This document shows, one piece after another, positions 1-9,775 of a stretch of DNA of 64,000 nt. Under the pieces are notes generated by a model, which saw only the letters and a program-made list of their open reading frames with translations, was not told where the DNA came from and searched no databases. How positions within the stretch are numbered: the stretch's first letter is position 1; each line of letters opens with the position of its first letter. The position numbers and the translations under genes are program-made. Source of the stretch: Piscinibacter caeni (lineage in GTDB: Bacteria > Pseudomonadota > Gammaproteobacteria > Burkholderiales > Burkholderiaceae_C); assembly GCA_003265685.1 (NCBI GenBank), contig QJOU01000018.1:42083-106082 (forward strand), read 5' to 3'.

Positions 1-1051
1 CGAGGGCCAGGATGATGCCCATCTGGCTCGCGCGCCGCGCGGGGTCGGTGAGTTCGCGCGCCGTCATCAGCAGGCCCGTCATCACGCCGGCATAGCCGAA
101 GCCGTAGATCGCCGCGAGTGCGTAGAACGAATCCAGACTTCGCATCTGCGTGAAGAAGTAGACCAACACCGTCTGCCACAGCGATGCGGTCATGTACGCG
201 GGAATCGCGCCGATGTGGTCGGCCAGCTTGCCGAACGCGATGCGGCCGCCGATGGCTACCGTCAGCATCAGGAACAAGACGCCGCCGGCGGCCGGCGCTG
301 GAATGCCGCAACCCTGGATCAGCGGCACAAGGTGCATCAGCGGCACCGACATGCAGGTGCAGCAGCCCAGCACCGCCAGCGACAGCCAGGGCACGGCGAC
401 GCTGCCCGGCAGCGACGGGGCCGCTGCCGCGGCGGCGGCGGCGCCACCGCGCCAGGGAGGCTCGCGCAGCAGCGTCGCCATCGGCAGCAGCACGGCCAGC
501 GACACCAGGCCCTGCGTGACCAGGGCCCCACGCCAGCCCAGTGCCTCGATGAGATGGGCCGTGCCGAACGGCACGGCGCCCTGGCCCAGGGCCTGGCCAG
601 CCGATGCGACCCCGATCGCCAGCCCGGCGCCGCTGCGAAACCAGTTCCCGACGAGCGCGATCAGCGGCGCGAACATCGCGCCGCCGCCGGCGAAGCCCGC
701 GATCCCGAACAGCAGGTAGAACTGCCACAGCGCCTCCGCGCGGGAGGCCAGCAGGATGCACAGGCCGAACACGATGGCCGCGCCGAGCAGCACGCGCCGG
801 GTGCCGATCGTGTCGACCACGCGCCCGACGACGATGCCGCCGATGGCCACGCCGATCAGGCCCATCGTGTTGATCAGCGCGACCTCGGCGCGGGGCCAGC
901 CGAACGCCCGTTCCAGCGGAATGACGTAGACGGAGAGGCCGTTGACGAGCTGCCCCATCGCGACCGCCAGCGACACCGCGGCAGCGGCCAGGACGATCCA
1001 ACGGAAGGCGGGCTCGGCGTCATCGTGACGTGAGGCGGCTTGTGCATGCAT
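1..1051 (-). CDS. MFS transporter, C-terminus cut by window edge
   Basis: About 350 codons of a major facilitator superfamily permease are visible; the gene runs off the left edge, so the C-terminus is missing. Translation from the ATG at 1051 starts MHAQAASRHDDAEPAF and then gives regular hydrophobic helices. The loop after helix 2 reads GGIVVGRVVDTIGTRR, the MFS signature between helices 2 and 3, and an equivalent GGRIAFGKLADHIG lies in the second half. An Ala-rich cytoplasmic loop separates the two six-helix halves. This arrangement resembles the oxalate/monocarboxylate antiporter-like MFS group, but the substrate cannot be read from the sequence. The next gene upstream on the same strand is the cysteine synthase-glutaredoxin fusion, 41 bp away, so co-transcription is possible. 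The start is the only in-frame ATG before the first helix. Confidence 0.85.
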   Translation of the reverse strand, partial: MHAQAASRHDDAEPAFRWIVLAAAAVSLAVAMGQLVNGLSVYVIPLERAFGWPRAEVALINTMGLIGVAIGGIVVGRVVDTIGTRRVLLGAAIVFGLCILLASRAEALWQFYLLFGIAGFAGGGAMFAPLIALVGNWFRSGAGLAIGVASAGQALGQGAVPFGTAHLIEALGWRGALVTQGLVSLAVLLPMATLLREPPWRGGAAAAAAAAPSLPGSVAVPWLSLAVLGCCTCMSVPLMHLVPLIQGCGIPAPAAGGVLFLMLTVAIGGRIAFGKLADHIGAIPAYMTASLWQTVLVYFFTQMRSLDSFYALAAIYGFGYAGVMTGLLMTARELTDPARRASQMGIILAL

Positions 1052-1092
1052 GGGTTGGCTCCATCGAACGGGGCGTGCGCCGCGGGCGCTCG

Positions 1093-2589
1093 TCAGGCCG
1101 CCTTGCGCGGATGCAGCCAGCGCGGCAGGAATGCGTACGGGTCCACGTCGGCGCCGGCGTCGCAGGCGATGCCGGCCTCGGCCAGCAGCGCCTGTGCGCG
1201 CCCGCTGCGCATCGCGTCGAACAGCTCGGTCGCGCCGCCGATGGCGGCGCCGTGGATCCAGATCTGCGGGATCGTCGGCGCGCCGGTGCGCCGAAGCAGC
1301 TCGGCACGGAGCCGGATGCCCAGGTCCCGGGCCTGGTAGGGCACCGAGTCGAGGTCGACGGCGTGGTACGCGATGCCCAGCCGATCGAAGAGCTTGCGTA
1401 CGGCCCAGCAGAATTCGCACCACTCCAGCGCGAACATCACCACCGCATGGTCGCGAATGGCGGCCTCGACGTGTGCCTGCGCGTCGGCATCGACCTGCGG
1501 CGGCGGCGGCGGCGCCGGCCCCGCCGCGGCCGCAGCCGCGGCCGGTGCGTCGAATCGGCCGCCCGGCGTCGAGCGCGAGATCGCCAGTTCTTCGTCGTTC
1601 ATGTCGACGTCGATGCCGTCGAACAGCGGCGTCGACAGATAGCGCTCGCCGGTGTCGGGCAGCATGCAGACGATGTGGCTGTCGGCCGGCGCAGTGCGCG
1701 CGACCTCCAGCGCGGCCGCCAGCGTCGCGCCCGAGGACGTGCCGACAAAGATGCCCTCCTGGCGGGCGAGCTCGCGCGCCAGGCGCAGGGCTTCGCCGCC
1801 GCCCACGGGCACGATCCGGTCGATGAGGCCCTCGGCCCGCGCGGTCTCGGTCAGGCGGGAGATGAAGTCCGGCGCCCAGCCCTGCATCAGGTGCGGCCTG
1901 AAGTGCGGATGGCTGGCACTCGGCGAGCCGTCGGTGCGGCGCGACTGGGCCACGCCGCTGGCCAGCACGGGCGAGTTGTCCGGCTCGGCGGCGACGACCT
2001 GGATCGACGGGTCGCGGGCTTTCAGCCCGCGCGCGACGCCGAGCAGCGTGCCGCCGGTGCCGTAGCCGGACACGAAGGCGTGCAGCCGGTCGTCCTCGAA
2101 GTCCGCCAGGATCTCCTGCGCGGTGGTGCGCGTGTGGACTTCCGCGTTGGCCTCGTTGTCGAACTGCCGACAGAGAAACCAGCCGTGCCGTTCTGCCAGC
2201 TCGATGGCCTTGTCGAGCATGCCGGTGCCCTTGGCCGAGGCGGGGGTCAGGACGACCCGGGCGCCAAGGAAGCGCAGCAGCTTGCGCCGCTCGACGCTGA
2301 AGCTCTCGGCCATCGTCAGCACGAGCGGGTAGCCCTTGCGCGCGCAGACCATGGCCAGGCCGATGCCGGTGTTGCCGCTGGTGGCCTCGATCACCGTCTG
2401 CCCCGGGCGCAGCACGCCGCGCCGCTCGGCGTCCTCGATCACCGCCAGCGCCATGCGGTCCTTGACCGAACCGAGGGGATTGAACGACTCCAGCTTGACG
2501 TGCACGTGCACGCCGGGTGGCGCCAGGCGGTTCAGGCGGACCAGCGGGGTGCGGCCGATCGTGGAGAGGATGCTGTCGTGGCGCGCCAT
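1093..2589 (-). CDS. Cysteine synthase-glutaredoxin fusion protein
   Basis: 498 residues in two domains. Residues 1-335 are a fold-type II PLP enzyme of the O-acetylserine sulfhydrylase family: the PLP lysine is K43 in GSVKDR, the substrate loop is SGNTG at 71-75, and the phosphate cradle is GYGTGGT at 175-181. An Ala/Pro-rich linker (about 348-366) leads to a glutaredoxin domain (about 370-475) with active site CEFC at 391-394 and the cis-proline loop TIPQ near 439. The likely product is L-cysteine or S-sulfocysteine from O-acetylserine. In E. coli, S-sulfocysteine made from thiosulfate is reduced by glutaredoxins, so the fusion could couple both steps; this coupling is inference. Start chosen at ATG 2589, which has AAGGAG seven bases upstream; an open frame continues further upstream but is not needed. 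Confidence 0.88.
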   Translation of the reverse strand: MARHDSILSTIGRTPLVRLNRLAPPGVHVHVKLESFNPLGSVKDRMALAVIEDAERRGVLRPGQTVIEATSGNTGIGLAMVCARKGYPLVLTMAESFSVERRKLLRFLGARVVLTPASAKGTGMLDKAIELAERHGWFLCRQFDNEANAEVHTRTTAQEILADFEDDRLHAFVSGYGTGGTLLGVARGLKARDPSIQVVAAEPDNSPVLASGVAQSRRTDGSPSASHPHFRPHLMQGWAPDFISRLTETARAEGLIDRIVPVGGGEALRLARELARQEGIFVGTSSGATLAAALEVARTAPADSHIVCMLPDTGERYLSTPLFDGIDVDMNDEELAISRSTPGGRFDAPAAAAAAAGPAPPPPPQVDADAQAHVEAAIRDHAVVMFALEWCEFCWAVRKLFDRLGIAYHAVDLDSVPYQARDLGIRLRAELLRRTGAPTIPQIWIHGAAIGGATELFDAMRSGRAQALLAEAGIACDAGADVDPYAFLPRWLHPRKAA

Positions 2590-2653
2590 GGGTGACTCCT
2601 TGCGGGCTCGTCGTCGGTCGATGTGCGGGGGGTTCGTGTGCGCGGTAGCCCGC

Positions 2654-2959
2654 TCAGCCCTGGTGAGCGGCCGCGGCGTCGTGCCTGGCCGGCGCCTGTG
2701 GCATCCGATCGGCAATCGAGCCGGGTCGTGGCGCCAGCCGCAGCGCCTGCCACACGAGGCGTGCGTTGAACGGCACCCTGCGCCTCCAGGGCATCAGCGC
2801 GAGCAGCCGCGCAGGCAGAAAGGCATTGGCCCGCCGATGGGCGCGGACGAAAACAGGGTGCATGGCGGACCTGTGAAGCGGCTCGAATGACAGCGGCGCC
2901 ATCGTGGCCACGGCGCGTAATCCGCTCGCGTCAGCGCCGGCGCCGCCTGTGGCCGCCAT
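2654..2959 (-). CDS. Possible small ORF, unrecognised
   Basis: An open frame of 101 codons lies just upstream of the cysteine synthase fusion on the same strand. The middle part (RRANAFLPARLLALMPWRRR and following) has plausible helical character, with an internal ATG at 2863. I recognise no family, and long open frames arise by chance at this GC content. It could be a real small gene or only leader sequence. The rest of the 2590-3337 interval shows no gene that I can support. Confidence 0.2.
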   Translation of the reverse strand: MAATGGAGADASGLRAVATMAPLSFEPLHRSAMHPVFVRAHRRANAFLPARLLALMPWRRRVPFNARLVWQALRLAPRPGSIADRMPQAPARHDAAAAHQG

Positions 2960-3337
2960 GTAACCGGCGTGTATCGGGCCAAGTCGCAGGCCGCCGGCGC
3001 GGCGCGTGTGGCAGCCGATGCCTGCCCGCGTCTCGCGCCCAGGGCGGCCATCGGAAATGACCGTGGCCTCACGGTCCGGCCATCAGGCACAGGGCGCGCT
3101 CATGCACAGTTGCCCGAATGAGCCCGGGCACTTCACCTCAAACGGCGACGAGGTGAAGCCCCCGTGCTGTGCGCATGACTACAGCGTATTCAAGAACTCC
3201 AGCAGCGAGTCGGGCGCGCGGCAGCGGCGCAACGCTGCATCGGGCTCGTGCAGCTTCGCCAGCGCGCGTTACGAAATGGGTTCAAAAGACTGGACCGCTG
3301 AAAACATAGTCGTAAACACGCGGCCGGCCGGTGGCAA

Positions 3338-3991
3338 TCAGGCCGGCCCGGCAGCATTGATGCGCCCTACCGTCTGGCACAGCAAGAGTTGCTGATCCGA
3401 CTCCAGTGCCATGGCCTGCGACAGGGCCTGGTTGTCGAACCACGCACGCAGCACGGTCGCCAGGCAGTTGGCGGCGCAGTAGAGGTAGACGTTCTGCGCC
3501 ATGGCGCCGGCAGCAGCGAAGGCGTAGCGCTCACGCTGCGCGACGGGGACCAACTTCATATGGCCGTGGTGGGCGACATAGACCAGATCGAGCGGGGCGG
3601 TGTCGACGAAGTCCTGGTATCCGGTCACGCGACGAACGTCACTTGCCACGGTCATCTGCAGCGCATGCCGGCTCGGGTCGTAATGGAACAAGCCCTGCGG
3701 CATCGCGACATAGAGCTGGACCTCCTGCGAGTTCATGGCGCTGGGTGCCGTGCGACCACTCATGTCGGGCCGGTTGATGCCGGCAGCCGACCAGAGCAGA
3801 TCGGACAGGGATTGCTCGCTCAACGGCGTCGGGTCGAACTCGCGCCTCGACTCACGCCGCTGCAATGCGTCCATCAAGGCCATGCCGCCGCTGCGCTGCG
3901 GGGCAGGTAGCACGACCGCGGGGGCATCGATGGCCGCCTGCGGCTTGAGTTGACCCATCAGGCCGAGCGCCAGCTTCGTCAAGGTGTTCAT
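3338..3991 (-). CDS. SagB-type nitroreductase-like protein
   Basis: 217 residues of the nitroreductase/SagB dehydrogenase superfamily, which bind FMN and oxidise or reduce small molecules. Characteristic pieces are the N-terminal RRESRREF element (Arg residues that bind FMN phosphate), LSDLLWSAAGINRP, the QEVQLYVA strand, and the C-terminal region with AAAGAMAQNVYLYCAANCLATV. The protein begins MNTLTKLALGLMG. ATG 3991 is used because it starts immediately before the conserved N-terminal segment; an alternative in-frame start exists at 4057. It stands alone, with no SagC/SagD-like cyclodehydratase nearby, so an azoline-peptide role is not supported. A generic oxidoreductase, perhaps acting on nitro or ene substrates, is the safest reading. 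Confidence 0.8.
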   Translation of the reverse strand: MNTLTKLALGLMGQLKPQAAIDAPAVVLPAPQRSGGMALMDALQRRESRREFDPTPLSEQSLSDLLWSAAGINRPDMSGRTAPSAMNSQEVQLYVAMPQGLFHYDPSRHALQMTVASDVRRVTGYQDFVDTAPLDLVYVAHHGHMKLVPVAQRERYAFAAAGAMAQNVYLYCAANCLATVLRAWFDNQALSQAMALESDQQLLLCQTVGRINAAGPA

Positions 3992-5367
3992 GATGAGCAC
4001 TCCGGACACAGGAGCATGCGATGGGCTCGAGCCTAGATCGGTGACGCGTATCGGCATTGAGACCGGTCAATCCAGCGGTACCCCGGCAAGCTTGGCCAGC
4101 CACATAGCAACTCGGCCCGGGGTCGCGATCCGCGTCAGGATGTACGCGCCCGTCGGCACGAGAGAGCCTGGGCCCAGAGGCGGCCACCGAGAGAAGCTCG
4201 GAAGTACGGCCGAGTCCGGTCGATCACCCGGTCCAGGTCGTCGGCGGCAGAGGCTCCCGAGCTGCCGGCTACACCGCGGTGCGGCTGCAGCCTCGGTGGC
4301 AAGCCGCCTCGCCCCAGCTGTAGGAAAGTCCCGTTAGGACGAGCGCGGACACCTCAGGCCGCCGCAACGGCCGCCGTGGGCATCGGCAGGCGACAATCCT
4401 GTATGCGCAAAGCCCTACCGACGGCCGCCCAAGCCTGGGAAGACGTCACCTTCTTCTCGATCGATACCAACCGAATCCAGTCGGCCGGCTACAACTTTGC
4501 GCAAGGCGCACTGCATCAGTTGCCGAATCAGCTGGCGCCCCTTGGTGATCTGGGAGTGCGAGATTGCGAGGCCAGAGCGCCTGGATGAACTTTTCTGGCA
4601 GATCGTGGCTCGCGAGCCGTAGAGCAGACCGTCGGGCATTGACCCGAGCAGCCCGCAGTGGAGATCTACGCGCGTCGATTGAAGGTCGCGATGCTGCGAG
4701 CGCATAGCAGCGCCAGCACAACGACGACAGAAGGATTGGCCGGCAGACAGCGCGTTCCGATCTCTAGCGAACTACCGACATGACGACCATTGGAGACCAT
4801 CAGGTTTGCTCCAGTGACTTCAGACAGCGCCCGTCCTAAAACCCACAACATGCGCGCTCGGCTTCTCGGTAGCCCAGCCTACCGACGTGCTGTTGCGGCT
4901 TCCGAGGACCTGACGGCAGGCGCCTCGTTTACGACTCTAATGTCCTGTTTACGGCTTTCTTTGGTCAGAACAGTGCCGTCAGCTTGCATTAAACGTGGAA
5001 ATTTCCCACCATAGTTTGCGCTATTCACACTCGCACGATGCTTTGCAATCCCCTGCTTGCAGGCCAGACAGTCATCTGAGGGCATCTACGGGCTCGCAGC
5101 GTGAATAGGACAAGACCACCGAAGCGCCGACAAATGATCAACTTGAGCGGCTGCTGGCTACCTGGCAGGCGCGAACGCCGAAGTTAACTCTGCGCCTTCA
5201 GCGCGTCTGCAGCCTTGGCTCGGCTGGATTGCTCGAGCATCCTAAACGCCGGCATCGTGGCTAACCTCATCCAAGTGCTGGACTTCCGGTCGTGGCGGAC
5301 TCGTAGCTCGCCGCCCAGAAGGCGCATAGCCCTGACAAGCTACAGCGGCTTAGCAGTGACTTGAAGC
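3992..5367. other. Gene-poor stretch, no supported feature
   Basis: About 1.4 kb between the nitroreductase-like gene and the LysR remnant. Only short, biased open frames occur and none translates to something I recognise. The part around 4860-5060 is noticeably richer in A+T than the surroundings. I could not identify a promoter, RNA gene or repeat with confidence. Confidence 0.5.
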
Positions 5368-6124
5368 TTGTTCCAGCGAAGCACGCCAGCGCCGTCGGCA
5401 TCGCGCCCGATGCCGACGCTTGTCGCGTCGTCAACAGCGCATCGGCAGAAGCGCCACCGAGAGTTGTCGGAACTTGAAGCGCTACACATTGAAATGGCCA
5501 ACTTTGAGCACGGGTTGCGCGGCACCTTCCGATTGCTGTGCAACACGGCGGCGCTGTCAGCAGCCCTGCCTCGAGCGATCGGGCGTTTCCTGGCCACTCA
5601 TGCCGACATCGATCTTCCCGGAGCTGTCCAGCGAGGCGGTGGTCGACGCGCTGCGCCTGGGAACCGGCGACTTCGGGATCGTCGCAGACTATGTCGACAC
5701 CACTGGCCTCGTGGTGCGCCCATGGGTTGACGATCACCTGGTTGCACTAGTGCCGACGCAATGGCGCGAACGCCAGCGGACGATCTCTTTCCGCGAGTTG
5801 CTCGAACACCCGCTGATCGGCCTGCCGCGCGACAGCGGCCTGAGCCGCTTCTTGGCGGCTCAGGCCAGCCACAGCGGTCGGATTCCCACTCACCGCGTGC
5901 GCCTCAGCAGCTTCGAGGGCATCGCCCAAGTCGTCGCTGAAGGCGTTGGCCGTGCAGGAGAGCGTCGCTCTGCGGCACCAACGGCCAGGAACCCGGCTCG
6001 TTTCACGGTCGATAGCTGGGCGCAACGCAAGCTGCTTATCCGCATGACGGCGCAGGGCGTCGACCTGCCCAGCGCTCAAGCATTGGCAGACGCGCTACAG
6101 GAACGCGCCGCAGCGGGGCTGTAG
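5368..6124 (+). pseudogene. LysR-family regulator remnant, frameshifted
   Basis: The effector-binding domain of a LysR-type regulator survives in pieces. A first frame (from about 5460) gives MANFEHGLRGTFRLLCNTAA, typical of the linker and first strand of the domain, up to FLATHADIDL. The reading then jumps frame near 5620 to ELSSEAVVDALRLGTGDFGI and continues through the second subdomain. It shifts again after AQVVAEGVG near 5955 and ends with SWAQRKLLIRMTAQGVDLPS. No N-terminal helix-turn-helix is visible upstream, so the DNA-binding half is gone. At least two frameshifts plus the N-terminal loss make function very unlikely. It sits directly before the mobile-element block. Confidence 0.75.
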
Positions 6125-6257
6125 GGGACGCGGAACATCACATGCGTGCTCGGGCGCCCCGCACAGCACCCAGTCGACTTCAGCGATCAACATCAGCCGG
6201 CCACGTGCGCCATGTGACATGCTGAGCTGCCTGGGCACGTCAAAGCGCCCGTCGGCC

Positions 6258-6377
6258 TCACGCGCAGCGACACGGCCGCCAGTGATGTGGCAGCAGTTCG
6301 CCGATGCGACTGACCGGCTGCGTCGGCAACCGCTCCAGCACATCGCAAAGGTAGGCGTGGGGCAGACAACTTGAGTT
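6258..6377 (-). pseudogene. IS66-family TnpC transposase C-terminal fragment
   Basis: A 39-codon frame reads HAYLCDVLERLPTQPVSRIG followed by ELLPHHW, which matches the C-terminal end of IS66-type TnpC transposases (usual pattern: W-L-x-D-x-L-x-R...RIDELLPW). Only this tail remains; the catalytic domain and the tnpA/tnpB partners are absent. It lies between the LysR remnant and the Tn7-like genes. Confidence 0.65.
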
Positions 6378-6726
6378 GCAGCGTGGTCCAGTCCATGCAC
6401 GGGTTCGCGGGCGTCCACGGCCTTGTGCACAGCGTTGGCGTCGAGGCCGTAGCAGATACGTCTCGCACTTCCTGCCGTATTGCGGAAACTTCCTTGAAGA
6501 AGTTCTCGTCAAAAGGAAAGATGCACTTTTGCACTAGAACTTTCCCCAGGAGACCCGCTTCACGCACTCGCCATATTACGTCTATGCGATGTCTCTCCGA
6601 ACCTCGTCGCCGCGCGAAACAGCGTATCAGTAGCTTATTGGCCCTCGGCAATACCTGCGCAAGCGCACGGCGGAGGCCTGTCCGGGTCGGCTCGAAAGCC
6701 GTGGTGACCGGGCGGCCGAGAAAGCG
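6378..6726. other. Likely tnsA-proximal end region of the Tn7-like element
   Basis: 349 bp between the IS66 tail and tnsA, with locally low GC (6440-6610). In Tn7 the tnsA-proximal end, with its TnsB-binding repeats and the tns promoter, lies immediately upstream of tnsA, so the element's end should be here. I searched by eye for a terminal TGT, for 20-22 bp repeats and for a duplicated target, and could not assign them. The end is inferred from gene order only. Confidence 0.35.
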
Positions 6727-7557
6727 TTGGCAAGTGCTCTGCATCCCATGTACTGGGAAAGCGATTTAGGCCTCGTCTGGCCAAACCTCAGGTCGCGAAT
6801 TGAAGCCGGACGAGGTCTAGGATCGCATGAGAACTATCGCGGTTGGCTCGGAAAGCGCGAGAAGCCGGGGAAGGGAACGTTCGGCTCGCCGCTCGGCTTG
6901 ATCACCAACCGACAGCACCAGATGCGATCCCTGGCAGCCGAGAACTACCTCTTCATGGTGGAACGCCTTCCGGGCGTCGACGATATCCGCGAACTGCTTC
7001 CGATTCTCGACATGGACGAGACGTTGCGGCTTTGCGGACGTCTTGGCATCGAACACGAATACGGCGACTCCGGCGCGGACCCAGAGCCCTTTCTTATCGA
7101 CTTCGTGATAACGCGGCGGGTGGGGGATGAGCTAACGCATTTCGCCAGGAGCCTCTGCTCGACCTCGGGAGAGACTGGGCGGCGCGAAACGGAGCAGCAT
7201 CGACTTCTTCACGCGTGGTGCAAGCAGCAGGAAGTCGACTGGCGCCCAGTGGATACCTCTGGACTATCGGAATCCGTCAACCGGGCCTTGAGCACGTTGC
7301 GGGCGTGGCATCGGCATCGCTACGTTCCAGAACGCGAGATCGTCGAAGCGTTTGTCAACCTTTTCAGGCCCATGTACAAGAGAGGTGCGACGCTTGGAGA
7401 ACTGATTGCCGACATCTCCGCGAAATCGGGCGAGAGCGTCGACCGCTGTTTCAATCACTTCTATTATTCGTGTTGGGCTCGGTATATCGACATTGATCTT
7501 CGGGAACCGCTGGTGAACAACCGTCCGGTGATTCTGCGTGGCCCGCTCCGCCTCTAA
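6727..7557 (+). CDS. tnsA: TnsA-like endonuclease of Tn7-like transposon
   Basis: 276 residues, about the size of Tn7 TnsA (273). TnsA cuts the 5' ends of the element so that Tn7 moves by cut-and-paste, while TnsB cuts the 3' ends. The N-terminal nuclease domain contains RGLGSHENYRGWLGKR, the segment AAENYLFMVERLPGVDDIRE (candidate catalytic Glu), and FLIDFVITRR (catalytic Asp). The usual Q-x-K that follows is not obvious: the aligned place reads HFARSL. The C-terminal half has a winged-helix-like region (LGELIADISAKSGESVDRCF) and ends RPVILRGPLRL. It overlaps tnsB by 20 bp and shares its operon. The start codon is the first in frame; an ATG at about 6748 is an alternative. Confidence 0.85.
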   Translation: MASALHPMYWESDLGLVWPNLRSRIEAGRGLGSHENYRGWLGKREKPGKGTFGSPLGLITNRQHQMRSLAAENYLFMVERLPGVDDIRELLPILDMDETLRLCGRLGIEHEYGDSGADPEPFLIDFVITRRVGDELTHFARSLCSTSGETGRRETEQHRLLHAWCKQQEVDWRPVDTSGLSESVNRALSTLRAWHRHRYVPEREIVEAFVNLFRPMYKRGATLGELIADISAKSGESVDRCFNHFYYSCWARYIDIDLREPLVNNRPVILRGPLRL

Positions 7558-9775
7558 CTTCACGGCACTTCGCAACACTACGCGGCTCAGCCCAGGGCTC
7601 GTTCTTCGCACGCGCTCCAAGGCCGGCGCCGTATACGAGCGGATCACCCACGTCTTCTCCGGCAACGTTTGGGTGATACGCGTCGGAACCCCTGCCGAGG
7701 CCCGCAATGCCAGACGTCCAAAAAGGCTGAGGCGGATAGAGGTTCAACAAGCGCTCAAGACCAAACGCACCGAAATCGGCCGTTTACGCCTTCCGGCTGA
7801 ACTTGTTGCTTCATATGACCGCGACACGGAGGAACACAACACGATTCAGGCGACGAAAGCAGCTCTGAAACCGCTGCTCAAGTCCTTCGACGACGAGCGG
7901 AACCTCCACCGAACAAAGTTTTCGCTATTGATCTACAACCGCGCCGTTGCATTGGGCCTCGCCGAAACCACCCTACGCCGGTTGCTGCTTCGCCACTGGT
8001 ATTTCGGAGGACTCGACAACTCGGCACTTCCACTGACCCCAGGTCGAGCCACTTCAACATTCAGAACGATCGACCGCAGCTCCGTCGATCGCGTTGCACA
8101 TCAACCTAAGGCCTCCAGGCGGGGCAGACGCTCGCCGCTTGAAGCTGAACGGGGTCGGAATGAATTTATCGCAACTGCAGATGACGTCGAGGACATGGTC
8201 GCCGCCCTGCGGCGGGTCGCAAGGCGTGTGCACGCTGCGAATCCGGGAGTCGGCTATGTCTCGATTACCGAAGATGGCTACAACGAGTGGCTCCACAACG
8301 ACTTCAAGAAGCGGCATACCGACATCTATAGCCGGTGGATGAAAGGGCAGCACGTACTCCCGATGTCAAAGTCGCAGTACTACCGCTACGTAAAGCAGAA
8401 CGCCGACTTCGAAAGCGACCTGATCAAGTCGATTCCCGCCCTCAAAGCTGATGGGGGCGACGGTCTGCTTGACTGCAACGGTCCCGGGGAAGTCTACGAA
8501 CTTGACGCCACATACGGGCAGGTCGTGCTGCTGCCAGCCGGCGCGCCGCTCGCGCGATTCTTCCTTCCGTGCATCTACCTGCTGATTGACAGGTGGAGTC
8601 GCTACATCGTGTCAGTCTTCGCTTCGCTTCGTCCCGCGTCCTGGGAGGTGCTGCGCATACTGCTGCGTATTGCGTTTACCTCGCGCGAGCGCCGTTTCCA
8701 GCATCTCGGCTTTCCAATCTCTGACAAGGAATGGCCGCCTGGCGTCGTGCCCATCCGCATCGTCACGGACCGCGGTTCAGACATGATCAGTGAAGAAATG
8801 CTTGAGGCCACTGTCGAAGGGATGCGGATCAACGTGAAGATCTTGCCACCGCTATGTCCTGACGGAAAGGCAATAATTGAGAAGGCCATCGGTGACCTCA
8901 AACGCAGGCTGAAGAGAGATTCAGATCTTCGAGGGCAGTACGACAAGTTCACAAAGGACATACAGAAGAAGGACTCCAAGCTGCGTGCCATCGCCACCGC
9001 GAGCTCTTCCCTCGCGCCACTGTACCGGGCTGTTCTCGACAAGGTGGATGACCACAACAATCGCATCCATGCGACGCTCGCAAAGCGATCAATCCTGAAG
9101 ACGAACGGTATCGCTCCGACTCCTCGCGAGGCGTATCTATTCGGACTCGACTTTATTACTGGAATCCAACGGCCGCCGCTTGACGACGAAGACTATCGAA
9201 GGCTCACGCTTGTGACGGAGAGTGCAAGGTTGAATGACAATGGAAACATGACCTTCCGATCCAGGACCTATCGACCAGCCAACGCAGCGGCCCTTCGGTA
9301 TTGCAACTCGAACGACGCCGGACCAGTCCGCGTAAAGGTCGACACGTCAGATCCTTTTGAGCTGTTTATTCCCTCCAAGAGCGAACACTGGCCTCAGTGG
9401 AATATCGATAAGGCAGGAGCTCGGGATCTAAACGACATTACGCTCGAGGAGCAGGTCGCGCTGGCTGATTTGTACCGTCTGGCAGCGGCGAAGGCTCGTG
9501 ACGAAGAGGAACGCGGCCGCCCAAAGCGGGGTGCGGCGGGGTCACGATCGCGAGCGCCAACAGCCTCACCAGGGGTGAAGGAGTCTCCCGGTGTTGTACA
9601 CGCTCGAAGGCGTGCGGAATCCGACGGACTCGTACGTACGATGGAAGGCGCTCCGAGCCGACGTGGCTCGGATCATTCCAGCGGCGAAGAAGCGCGTTCG
9701 CAACGTGATCGGTTTGAAGAGGACGAAGAGGCTCGCATCATTGCGGCAAACCGCGACCGTAGGAGGCGCCAGTGA
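7538..9775 (+). CDS. tnsB: TnsB-like DDE transposase
   Basis: 745 residues (Tn7 TnsB is 702). This is the RNase-H-fold transposase that binds the element ends and performs 3' cleavage and strand transfer. The acidic triad is visible: D323 in ELDATYG, D411 in VTDRGSDM and E448 in IIEKAIG, with spacing normal for the rve family. Before it come HTH-rich DNA-binding regions (the segment with SKSQYYRYVKQN), and after it a mu-C-like beta domain (NGNMTFRSRTYRP). The last ~90 residues are charged and Ser/Arg-rich, the part that contacts TnsC in Tn7. The start is a GTG at 7538 inside tnsA. The stop overlaps the tnsC start in GTGA fashion. Confidence 0.93.
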   Translation: MARSASNFTALRNTTRLSPGLVLRTRSKAGAVYERITHVFSGNVWVIRVGTPAEARNARRPKRLRRIEVQQALKTKRTEIGRLRLPAELVASYDRDTEEHNTIQATKAALKPLLKSFDDERNLHRTKFSLLIYNRAVALGLAETTLRRLLLRHWYFGGLDNSALPLTPGRATSTFRTIDRSSVDRVAHQPKASRRGRRSPLEAERGRNEFIATADDVEDMVAALRRVARRVHAANPGVGYVSITEDGYNEWLHNDFKKRHTDIYSRWMKGQHVLPMSKSQYYRYVKQNADFESDLIKSIPALKADGGDGLLDCNGPGEVYELDATYGQVVLLPAGAPLARFFLPCIYLLIDRWSRYIVSVFASLRPASWEVLRILLRIAFTSRERRFQHLGFPISDKEWPPGVVPIRIVTDRGSDMISEEMLEATVEGMRINVKILPPLCPDGKAIIEKAIGDLKRRLKRDSDLRGQYDKFTKDIQKKDSKLRAIATASSSLAPLYRAVLDKVDDHNNRIHATLAKRSILKTNGIAPTPREAYLFGLDFITGIQRPPLDDEDYRRLTLVTESARLNDNGNMTFRSRTYRPANAAALRYCNSNDAGPVRVKVDTSDPFELFIPSKSEHWPQWNIDKAGARDLNDITLEEQVALADLYRLAAAKARDEEERGRPKRGAAGSRSRAPTASPGVKESPGVVHARRRAESDGLVRTMEGAPSRRGSDHSSGEEARSQRDRFEEDEEARIIAANRDRRRRQ

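Noticed and set aside
6400..6726. Tn7-type end with TnsB repeats upstream of tnsA
   Set aside because: No terminal TGT with repeated 20-22 bp sites was convincing by eye, so I list only the position where it should be.
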